From an uncultured Sphingomonadales bacterium (lineage in GTDB: Bacteria; Pseudomonadota; Alphaproteobacteria; Sphingomonadales; Sphingomonadaceae): 64,000 nucleotides of DNA. Location of the stretch: contig CAIJLW010000060.1 of assembly GCA_903821685.1 (NCBI GenBank), positions 1 through 64,000 of the forward strand, written 5' to 3'. Shown in pieces: positions 48,880 through 56,295 of the stretch. Under the pieces are notes generated by a model. It was given only the letters and a program-made list of their open reading frames with translations, did no database searches and had not been told where the DNA came from. How positions within the stretch are numbered: position 1 is the stretch's first letter; each line of letters begins with the position of its first letter. The translations under genes were made by a program, and so were the position numbers.

Positions 48880-50468
48880 GATTTGCCACCGCTCTGGAAG
48901 CCGCTGAAGCTTACCGCGATGCGGCGAAAGCTGCGTTGGTCGGGCGCCTATTGGAGCAGTCGATTGAAGCGGACCAGCGCGCAGCGCATGGCTTTGCATG
49001 GGTAGCAACCAGCGTTGCTGCGTTGGGCGCCGTTCATTATTGGCTCGATAGCAATGGCGGCGGGACACAGTTGGACCAACAAATAGCATCGCTGATTTTT
49101 ACGGAAACCTTGGGCCAACTAACGGGCGGCTTGCCAATGGGGCAGAACGAGATATTTCGGCCCATCGACCTTGGGACAAACAACGCGGCGCAATCACTGG
49201 CACAAAATTGCGCGTCTTGGTTGCACACCGATCAAGCCGATACGCGCGAGGCAGTGGCGCAGGCGTTGGCAGAGGGCCAGATGCCAAGCGAAAGCCTGCA
49301 TGACGCCGAACTTGACGCTATCCGTGACCAATATCGGCGGTTTACGACAAGCGAGATATTGCCACATGCCCATAAATGGCATCTCGCGAATGACCTTATT
49401 CCAGATGCAACGATCGCCGACATGGCTGCGCTTGGTACTTTCGGCGTGTGCATCCCCGCTGAATATGGCGGTTTGGGACTATCCAAGCTGGTCATGTGCG
49501 TTGTTACAGAAGAGCTATCGCGCGGCTGGATTGGCGCAGGTTCGCTTAGCACGCGATCAGAAATCGCGGGCGAATTGATTTCAATGGGCGGCACGGAAGC
49601 GCAAAGGACGTTCTGGTTGCCCAAGATTGTAAGCGGCGAAATACTGCCAAATGCAGTGTTTACTGAGCCAGACACCGGCTCCGACCTTGGCGCGCTTCAA
49701 ACGCGGGCGCGGCGCGATAATGGCAATTGGATTATAAGCGGGGCGAAGACCTGGATTACCCATGCAAGCCGCTCTGACCTCATGACAATGCTTGTGCGGA
49801 CCGCCCCAGATGAAAAGGGCTATGCGGGGCTGTCTATGCTGTTGGTGCCAAAACCACGGGGGACACAAGCTGACCTATTTCCATCGGCTGGTATGTCGGG
49901 TAGTGAAATCGAAGTACTCGGTTATCGCGGCATGCGGGAATATGCGCTGCAATTTGACGGTATGATTGCCCCTGATGATGCTCTGTTGGGTGGTGAGGAA
50001 GGGCAAGGCTTCAAGCAGTTGATGCGCACATTCGAAGGCGCGCGTATTCAGACAGCGGCGCGGGCTGTCGGTGTTGCGAAAAGGGCGCTGGAGCTGGGTT
50101 TGGATTATGCCACCAATCGCAAGCAATTCGGCAAAGCCATCATCGGGTTCCCGCGCGTGGCCGATAAGCTTGCCATGAGCTTGGCGGATTTCGTTATGAC
50201 ACGCGAACTGACTTATGCGGCTGCCCGTGCCAAGGATTCCGGAAAAAGATGTGATATTGAGGCGGGTATGGCGAAACTGCTGGCTGCGCGCGCGGCATGG
50301 AGCAATGCCGATGCTGCGCTCCAAATTCATGGCGGCAATGGCTATGCGCTAGAATATGAAATCAGCCGCGTTTTATGCGATGCGCGGATCTTGAACATTT
50401 TCGAAGGGGCCGCGGAAATTCAGGCACAGGTCATTGCCAAGGGCCTTATCGGAGGACGGAGTTCATGA
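48876..50468 (+). CDS. mcd: (2S)-methylsuccinyl-CoA dehydrogenase (Mcd-type acyl-CoA dehydrogenase)
   Basis: At 530 residues it is about 150 longer than ordinary acyl-CoA dehydrogenases. The N-terminal extension contains LTGGLPMGQNEIFRPIDLG, which I recall as characteristic of Mcd. The core shows VVTEELSRGWIGAGSLSTRSEIA, VFTEPDTGSDLGALQTRA, EIEVLGYRGMREY and the active-site RILNIFEGAAEIQAQ, again Mcd-like. Mcd oxidises methylsuccinyl-CoA to mesaconyl-C1-CoA in the ethylmalonyl-CoA pathway. The ATG overlaps the thiolase stop and the stop overlaps the Meh-like gene. Confidence 0.8.
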   Translation: MRFATALEAAEAYRDAAKAALVGRLLEQSIEADQRAAHGFAWVATSVAALGAVHYWLDSNGGGTQLDQQIASLIFTETLGQLTGGLPMGQNEIFRPIDLGTNNAAQSLAQNCASWLHTDQADTREAVAQALAEGQMPSESLHDAELDAIRDQYRRFTTSEILPHAHKWHLANDLIPDATIADMAALGTFGVCIPAEYGGLGLSKLVMCVVTEELSRGWIGAGSLSTRSEIAGELISMGGTEAQRTFWLPKIVSGEILPNAVFTEPDTGSDLGALQTRARRDNGNWIISGAKTWITHASRSDLMTMLVRTAPDEKGYAGLSMLLVPKPRGTQADLFPSAGMSGSEIEVLGYRGMREYALQFDGMIAPDDALLGGEEGQGFKQLMRTFEGARIQTAARAVGVAKRALELGLDYATNRKQFGKAIIGFPRVADKLAMSLADFVMTRELTYAAARAKDSGKRCDIEAGMAKLLAARAAWSNADAALQIHGGNGYALEYEISRVLCDARILNIFEGAAEIQAQVIAKGLIGGRSS

Positions 50469-51322
50469 GCGCATGGGATGCATGGATCGGGCGCGAGGAG
50501 GTGCGGACAGATCGGATCGATGATGGTCTGGCGTCGCGCTGGCTTGCGACATTGGATCGCGCTGCGCCGGGTGACAACACCGTGGCACAGGGTCTTCATT
50601 GGTGCCTGTGCGTGCCGGACGCCTCGACAGCCCAGCTTGGCGCTGATGGTCATCCCGCGCGTCATGATAGCCCGGATAGTCTCCTTCCCCCCGTGCCGCT
50701 ACCCCGCCGGATGTGGGCATCAAGCAAAGTGGAATTTTTTGCGCCCTTGATTTTGGGGGAGGCCGTTTCGCGGACGTCGCGGATTATATCCATTACCGAA
50801 AAATCTGGCGGATCGGGCCAATTGGTCTTTGTTGATGTAGCGCATGAAACCGCTGGCGAAGCCGGCCTTGCGGTTCGTGAGGTGCAGAGCATCGTCTATC
50901 GGGACGCTGCGGCATCAGATGCTCCTTTGTCACCTCCGGTTGTCAGTGATGAGACATTTGATGCAAGCGGTTGGGGCAGCCACCGCATGCTTGTCCCCAG
51001 CGCACCATTGCTGTTCCGCTTCTCTGCGCTGACCTTTAACAGCCACCGCATCCATTATGACTTTCCTTATGCGCAAGACACGGAGCGCTATCGCGGACTC
51101 GTCGTCCATGGTCCGTTGACCGCTACATTGTTGCTGGATTTGGCACGTCGCGAGCTTGGCGACAACGCGCTGGCAAATTTTGCATTTAGAGGTCTTTCGC
51201 CCGCGATCTGTGGCGAAGCTTTACATCTGGTGATGCGGGCGCAGGACGATACCATTGAACTCGGCGCTTTCGCAGCCGACGGGCGGCACGTCATGGCGGC
51301 TTCGGCCATCAAGAAAGTTTGA
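50465..51322 (+). CDS. meh: MaoC/HTD2-like hydratase; probable 3-methylfumaryl-CoA (mesaconyl-C4-CoA) hydratase
   Basis: This 285-residue double hot-dog hydratase resembles Meh of the 3-hydroxypropionate bicycle, which hydrates mesaconyl-C4-CoA to citramalyl-CoA. It has LLPPVPLPRRMWASSKVEFF and a hydratase segment HRIHYDFPYAQDTERYRGLVVHGPLTATLLLDL, whose Asp/His residues fit the active site. GGAGG with a second GGAG precedes the ATG at 50465. The position straight after Mcd, with Mct three genes upstream, supports this substrate. Other fumarate-like enoyl-CoA substrates (itaconyl-CoA) are possible. Confidence 0.7.
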   Translation: MSAWDAWIGREEVRTDRIDDGLASRWLATLDRAAPGDNTVAQGLHWCLCVPDASTAQLGADGHPARHDSPDSLLPPVPLPRRMWASSKVEFFAPLILGEAVSRTSRIISITEKSGGSGQLVFVDVAHETAGEAGLAVREVQSIVYRDAAASDAPLSPPVVSDETFDASGWGSHRMLVPSAPLLFRFSALTFNSHRIHYDFPYAQDTERYRGLVVHGPLTATLLLDLARRELGDNALANFAFRGLSPAICGEALHLVMRAQDDTIELGAFAADGRHVMAASAIKKV

Positions 51323-51323
51323 A

Positions 51324-52499
51324 ATGACCGACAATGACAACATCTCTGAAATCCGGCGTTCGGTTCAGGCATTATGCGCCGAATTCCCTGGCGCATATTG
51401 GCGCGAAAAAGACAGCGCGCGCGCCTATCCCGCAGAATTTGTCGATGCGCTGACTAAAGCAGGGTTTCTCGCTGCATTGATCCCTGAAAGCTACGGCGGG
51501 TCAGGGCTAAAGCTGGACGCTGCAGCGGTGATTATGGAGGAAATCCAAGCCGCCGGGTGCAACGGTGCATCTGCGCATGCGCAGATGTACATCATGAATA
51601 CGCTGCTGAAATATGGCAGCGAGGAACAGAAACATCAATATCTGCCGCGTATTGCTACCGGCGAATTGCGCTTACAGGCATTTGGCGTTTCCGAGCCTAC
51701 CAGTGGCACAGATACGCTCTCGTTGCGTACCGTTGCCGTGCGGGATGGTGACGAATATGTCATCAACGGCCAGAAGATTTGGACAAGCCGCGCGGAATAT
51801 TCCGACCTGATGATGTTGCTTGCGCGGACAACGCCGCGTGAAGATGTGGCTAGCAAGACCGAAGGGCTTTCCATCTTTTTGGTCGATATGCGCAAGGTTG
51901 TTGGACCAAAATCCGAAGCGGGTGGGGGCATGATGATTAAGCCAATCCGCACGATGATGAACCATTCAACGACGGAGGTTTTCTTCGACGATATGCGCAT
52001 CCCCGCTTCCGCGCTTATCGGTGAAGAGGGCAAGGGCTTTCGTTACATACTTTCGGGTATGAATGCCGAACGGATATTGATTGCCGCCGAATGCATCGGC
52101 GACGCCAAATGGTTTATTAAAAAAGCGACCGATTACGCAAGCGAGCGCAATGTTTTCGGACGCGCCATTGGTCAGAACCAAGGCGTACAATTCCCCATCG
52201 CACGTTGCTACGCGCAGATGTGTGCGGCCGAACTGATGGTGCATCATGCAGCGCAGGTGTTTGACGCAGGCGGCAATCCTGGCGCAGAGGCCAATATGGC
52301 CAAACTGCTGGCTTCCGAGGCAAGCTGGGCGGCCGCCGACATGTGCGTGCAAACGCATGGTGGTTTTGGATTTGCCGAAGAATATGACGTCGAGCGCAAA
52401 TTCCGCGAAGCACGCCTGTACACCGTTGCCCCGATCAGTACGAACCTGATCCTCAGCTATCTTGCGGAACATGTGCTCGGCCTGCCGCGCAGCTATTGA
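51324..52499 (+). CDS. Acyl-CoA dehydrogenase with isovaleryl-CoA-type catalytic glutamate position
   Basis: The 391-residue FAD enzyme has FGVSEPTSGTDTLSLRT, VINGQKIWTSRAEYSDL and the C-terminal RLYTVAPISTNLIL in place of the usual YEGT motif, so the canonical glutamate is absent. Glu249 in SGMNAERILIAAE aligns with the catalytic base of isovaleryl-CoA and long-chain dehydrogenases. It starts 2 bp after the Meh-like stop; the ATG at 51324 gives a family-like N-terminus. Substrate is probably a branched or bulky acyl-CoA (inference). Confidence 0.85.
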   Translation: MTDNDNISEIRRSVQALCAEFPGAYWREKDSARAYPAEFVDALTKAGFLAALIPESYGGSGLKLDAAAVIMEEIQAAGCNGASAHAQMYIMNTLLKYGSEEQKHQYLPRIATGELRLQAFGVSEPTSGTDTLSLRTVAVRDGDEYVINGQKIWTSRAEYSDLMMLLARTTPREDVASKTEGLSIFLVDMRKVVGPKSEAGGGMMIKPIRTMMNHSTTEVFFDDMRIPASALIGEEGKGFRYILSGMNAERILIAAECIGDAKWFIKKATDYASERNVFGRAIGQNQGVQFPIARCYAQMCAAELMVHHAAQVFDAGGNPGAEANMAKLLASEASWAAADMCVQTHGGFGFAEEYDVERKFREARLYTVAPISTNLILSYLAEHVLGLPRSY

Positions 52500-52513
52500 G
52501 AAGGAATTAGTCC

Positions 52514-53680
52514 TTGAATTTCGAACTCGCTGAAGAGCACCGGATGCTTAAAGACCTCGTCTGCAAATTTGTGGACGCGCAACTCATGCCGCTGGAAAGC
52601 GACGTGTTGGCGCGCGAGACAGCGGGCCAAGGCAGCTACCTGACTAAGGATGAGCAGGCGCGGGTCGATACCGTTTCCAAAGACCTTGGCCTCTGGGGGC
52701 TTGATGCACCTGAAGAAGTTGGCGGGATGAACCTTCCTATGGTCGCAATGGTGGGCGTGGGCGAGGAACTTGGGCGGACAGTAACACCCTATACGATTCC
52801 GCCAGATTCCCCCAATCTGCGTATGATGATGGCTGCCGCTGACGCAAAGCAACGCGAACATTATCTGGCCCCTTATGTACGCGGAGAGACGATTTCTGCC
52901 ATCGGCATTTCAGAGCCGGGTGCTGGCGCCGATCCGCAGTTGATGAAAACCACTGCAATTCAAGATGGCGACGATTGGATTATCAACGGCCGCAAAATCT
53001 GGATTACCAAAGCGGATGAGGCCCATTTCACTATATTGATGGCGGTAACCGACAAAAATGCGGAAGGCCGCAACGGCATGTCTGCATTTCTAGTGGACCG
53101 CGACACGCCCGGGTTCAACGTCCTGCGCAAAATCCCCATGATCGACGGTACCGCGACCTATGAGATTGCGCTCGATGATTGCCGTGTTCCGGGGTGGAAG
53201 TTGCTTGGAAAACGTGGGCAAGGATTTCTGCCGATGCAAGTACGGCTTGGCACAAGGCGGATTGAAATGGCGTCATGGTCGATTGGCATGGCGCAACGTG
53301 CGCTTGATATGATGGTCGAATATGCGCCGCAGCGGGTCACATTTGGAAAACCGCTTTCGTCACGTCAGACAGTGCAAAACTGGGTATCCGATGCCGCAAC
53401 ACGCATTCATGCGATGCGGTTGATGACGTATGACTGCGCGTGGAAAATGGATGCAGGCCGGGACACAAGGCAGGAAATCTCAATGATTAAATCCTATTGC
53501 ACCGAAACCGCATATGACATTGTCGACCATGCGATGCAGATGTTTGGTGGCATGGGTATGACGCGCGAAATGCCGCTCTATTTGCTGTCGAACAAGCTAC
53601 GCACCATGCGCATTTACGATGGACCAACCGAAATTCACAACTGGGTGGTGGCGCGCGACTTGCTTGGAACGCGGGACTGA
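52514..53680 (+). CDS. Acyl-CoA dehydrogenase, ACAD10/11-like
   Basis: This 388-residue enzyme begins at a TTG 15 bp after the preceding stop. AAGGA about 8 bp upstream and the family-like start MNFELAEEHRML justify it. It contains ISEPGAGADPQ, WIINGRKIWITKA, and the ending RIYDGPTEIHNWVVARDLLG, where aspartate replaces glutamate as in the ACAD10/11 group, which act on branched or hydroxy long-chain acyl-CoAs. It is the fourth acyl-CoA dehydrogenase of the operon. The substrate is unknown. Confidence 0.86.
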   Translation: MNFELAEEHRMLKDLVCKFVDAQLMPLESDVLARETAGQGSYLTKDEQARVDTVSKDLGLWGLDAPEEVGGMNLPMVAMVGVGEELGRTVTPYTIPPDSPNLRMMMAAADAKQREHYLAPYVRGETISAIGISEPGAGADPQLMKTTAIQDGDDWIINGRKIWITKADEAHFTILMAVTDKNAEGRNGMSAFLVDRDTPGFNVLRKIPMIDGTATYEIALDDCRVPGWKLLGKRGQGFLPMQVRLGTRRIEMASWSIGMAQRALDMMVEYAPQRVTFGKPLSSRQTVQNWVSDAATRIHAMRLMTYDCAWKMDAGRDTRQEISMIKSYCTETAYDIVDHAMQMFGGMGMTREMPLYLLSNKLRTMRIYDGPTEIHNWVVARDLLGTRD

Positions 53681-53724
53681 TCTAGCCACGGATAGCACAT
53701 AACGCCGGAGGAGGGCGCGTAACG

Positions 53725-54510
53725 ATGACCTATGAAACGATTACTTTGAATGTTGAGGACAACATCGCGACAATCACGCTCAACCGTCCCGAACGCATGA
53801 ATGCTTGCTCGCTTGAGATGGCGGGCGAGATAAATGACGCGGTTTCTAATGGTCTTGCCGACGCACGTTGCCTCGTTATCACAGGCGCAGGCCGCGGTTT
53901 TTGTTCAGGTGCCGATCTATCAGCGCGCGGCACACGTTCAATTTCAGGCGGTGAGGGTAGTTATATTGCGCTTACTCGACATTATAACCCGCTGATGATG
54001 AATCTTGCGCGTCTGAATATGCCTATCATCACTGCCATAAATGGCGCGGCGGCTGGGGTAGGATGCTCAATCGGGCTGTGTGGCGATTTTGTCATAGCTG
54101 GTAAATCAGGCTATTTTCTTCAGGCTTTCGTCAATATAGGCCTTGTACCTGATGGCGGCGCATCTTGGATGCTTCCACGCTTGGTTGGCAAAGCCCGTGC
54201 GACCGAAATGATGATGCTCGGCGAGAAGATCAGCGGAGAAAAGGCCGCGGATTGGGGTATGATCTACAAATGCGTTGAGGATGAAGCGCTTCAGGCCGAA
54301 GCCCGCGCTCTTGCAACCCGCCTCGCCAATGGTCCAACGGTGGCTTATGCGGTGACACGCAAAAATATCCTGACCGCGCTGGAAAACTCTTACGCCGAAC
54401 AATTGCTTGCCGAAGCCGAAGGACAGCGCATCGCCGGCAGTTCACTCGATTCGGCAGAAGGCTCGAAAGCCTTTGTGGAAAAACGCAAAGCAGCGTTTAC
54501 GGGGCAGTAA
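53725..54510 (+). CDS. Enoyl-CoA hydratase/isomerase family protein (crotonase fold, PaaG-like)
   Basis: The 261-residue crotonase-fold enzyme has RGFCSGADLSARG (oxyanion hole) and NGAAAGVGCSIGLCGDF (second oxyanion). The glutamate of the classic hydratase CE motif is missing, and the second acidic residue is the Asp in FVNIGLVPDGGASWMLPRLVG, as in PaaG-type isomerases. It may therefore be an enoyl-CoA isomerase rather than a standard hydratase. GGAGGAGGG precedes the ATG. It ends the CoA operon, 45 bp after the last dehydrogenase. Confidence 0.85.
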   Translation: MTYETITLNVEDNIATITLNRPERMNACSLEMAGEINDAVSNGLADARCLVITGAGRGFCSGADLSARGTRSISGGEGSYIALTRHYNPLMMNLARLNMPIITAINGAAAGVGCSIGLCGDFVIAGKSGYFLQAFVNIGLVPDGGASWMLPRLVGKARATEMMMLGEKISGEKAADWGMIYKCVEDEALQAEARALATRLANGPTVAYAVTRKNILTALENSYAEQLLAEAEGQRIAGSSLDSAEGSKAFVEKRKAAFTGQ

Positions 54511-54558
54511 TGGGCGGACGTGCCGAGGGTTGATCGTCATTGCGGTTGACCATTACAA

Positions 54559-54603
54559 GATTGTGCGCCCTGATGGGTTTGAACCAGCGACCTGATGATT
54601 AGC
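54559..54603 (-). pseudogene. Degenerate tRNA-Arg-like 3' half (possible att-site scar)
   Basis: On the minus strand the segment runs TAATCATCAGGTCGCTGG (54600-54583), then TTCAAAC, CCATC and AGGGCGCACA. It has a T-loop, a T-stem with one mismatch and an acceptor strand that resembles the 3' half of tRNA-Arg(UCU) of Alphaproteobacteria. There is no matching 5' half, the CCA is altered to ACA, and the stem is imperfect, so it cannot be functional. Such fragments are left by integration of elements into tRNA 3' ends. It lies 50 bp after the CoA operon. Confidence 0.5.
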
Positions 54604-54756
54604 TGATGCAGGGTAGCCTCGAATGCAGAGAACCCTATCGCTGCGTGAAGAGCATACGCAGGCAGGGCGCATCATTCCCTTGCGCCTTTCGCTCGAGCAG
54701 GGATAGAAGCGTCCAAAGGCGCGGCGGCGTAGAACGATAGGGGAGTGAATTTGGGC

Positions 54757-56115
54757 ATGGTCGAACAAAATGCCGATGGCCAACTTCACGGCCACCCCAA
54801 GGGCCTGTACTATCTGTCCTTTACCGAAATGTGGGAGCGATTTTCCTTTTACGGAATGTCTGCGCTGCTGACGCTTTACATGGTGAAAGAGCTACTGCTG
54901 CCGGAAAATGCGGTGCAGGTGATTGGTCTCGCCGCTCTCCGCAATATGTTCGAATTTCGCGGACCGATGAGCGATGTGGCGTTTTCGGCAATCATTTATG
55001 GCTGGTATGCGGGCCTTGTCTATTTCACGCCTATGGTTGGGGGTTGGGTTGCCGACCGTATACTGGGTGCAAAGCGCACGGTGATGATCGGTGTAGTGTT
55101 GATGAGCGCAGGGCATGTGGCCATGTCCTTTTATGAAAGCTTCCTATTTGCGCTGTTGCTGCTGATCCTTGGTTCTGGATTTCTCAAGGGGAATATCTCC
55201 GCGCAGGTCGGCGCGCTGTATCCCCGGTCTGATGAGTCCATGCGCTCGCGCGGATTCACCATTTTCTCGACCGGGATTTGCATCGGCGCTGCGAGTGGGC
55301 CGCTCGTGACTGGGCTGGTTGCCGCTATCTATGGCTGGCACGCCGGGTTTGCGGTTGCAGCGGCTTTGATGTTGATTGCGCTCGTCGCTTATATTTTGGG
55401 CCAGCGGCACTTGCCTGATGACCGCCCCGTGGCGCGCAAACGGGAAAAGGCGCCCATAATGACCGCCGCCGAACGGAAACGTGTGGCGGTGCTTTTGCTC
55501 GTTATTGCGCTGACGATACCCGCTGAAATTGCCTATCCGATGGTATGGAGCATCGGCATATTGTGGGTCGATCAATATGTGAACTTGGCCACATCGCTTG
55601 GCGCGGTGCCATCGAGTTGGTTTGCATCGATGGACTCTATTGGCGCCATTCTTGCCGCGCCCGCGTTGATTGCATTCTGGGCATGGCAGGCCAAGCGCGG
55701 CAGCGAGCCAAGCAGCGTTACCAAAGTAGGTATTGGAACATCCATTATTGCCATTGCCGGACTTCTTTTTGCTTATGGCAATTTAGGATTGAGTGAACCG
55801 GACAGTGTGGGCGCAGGGTGGGCTATCGCCGGCTGGCTGATCATGGGACTCGCCTGGATGTATTATTGGCCAACGACGCTGGCCATTGTTAGCAGGGCCG
55901 CGCCTGCGGGAATGGGCTCTTTCCTAATGGGGGTTGCGTTCCTGTCTCCCTTTGTCGGACATGTGCTCGCGGGATGGGTAGGTAGCTATTTTGACCAAAT
56001 GCACCCGTCCGTTTTCTGGGCGATGGATGCCGGCATCGCGTTTGTAGGCGGTATGGTCATCTTGCTGTTCCGTAAACGCCTTCAAGCTGCGCTGGACCCT
56101 GATCTGGCGTCATAA
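54757..56115 (+). CDS. POT-family proton-coupled oligopeptide transporter
   Basis: This 452-residue major-facilitator protein has about 14 hydrophobic segments. The POT signature EMWERFSFYGM (ExxERF) is in the first helix, and SGFLKGNISAQVGALYPRSD is the second PTR2 motif. It imports di- or tripeptides, or related compounds, with protons. The region GTG-TTG-ATG near 54745-54757 makes the start uncertain; I chose the ATG at 54757, with GGGGAG upstream. It stands between the tRNA-like scar and a TonB receptor, so the two may act in sequence across the two membranes (inference). Confidence 0.9.
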   Translation: MVEQNADGQLHGHPKGLYYLSFTEMWERFSFYGMSALLTLYMVKELLLPENAVQVIGLAALRNMFEFRGPMSDVAFSAIIYGWYAGLVYFTPMVGGWVADRILGAKRTVMIGVVLMSAGHVAMSFYESFLFALLLLILGSGFLKGNISAQVGALYPRSDESMRSRGFTIFSTGICIGAASGPLVTGLVAAIYGWHAGFAVAAALMLIALVAYILGQRHLPDDRPVARKREKAPIMTAAERKRVAVLLLVIALTIPAEIAYPMVWSIGILWVDQYVNLATSLGAVPSSWFASMDSIGAILAAPALIAFWAWQAKRGSEPSSVTKVGIGTSIIAIAGLLFAYGNLGLSEPDSVGAGWAIAGWLIMGLAWMYYWPTTLAIVSRAAPAGMGSFLMGVAFLSPFVGHVLAGWVGSYFDQMHPSVFWAMDAGIAFVGGMVILLFRKRLQAALDPDLAS

Positions 56116-56295
56116 TCGTTGCGCGTACTTCCCTTATTCTAATTCTTCGCCGGAGTGCGTGGCCGCTTTAAGAAATGCGCGCGCCATGGCCTTCATAAAG
56201 GCTTCATCAAAGTGACTTGCTGCAGACCCCGTTCCGACCACTAGTAGCCTTTAACGTTCGTTAGTGGGCATGAACTTCTAACCAGGAGTTCTTTC

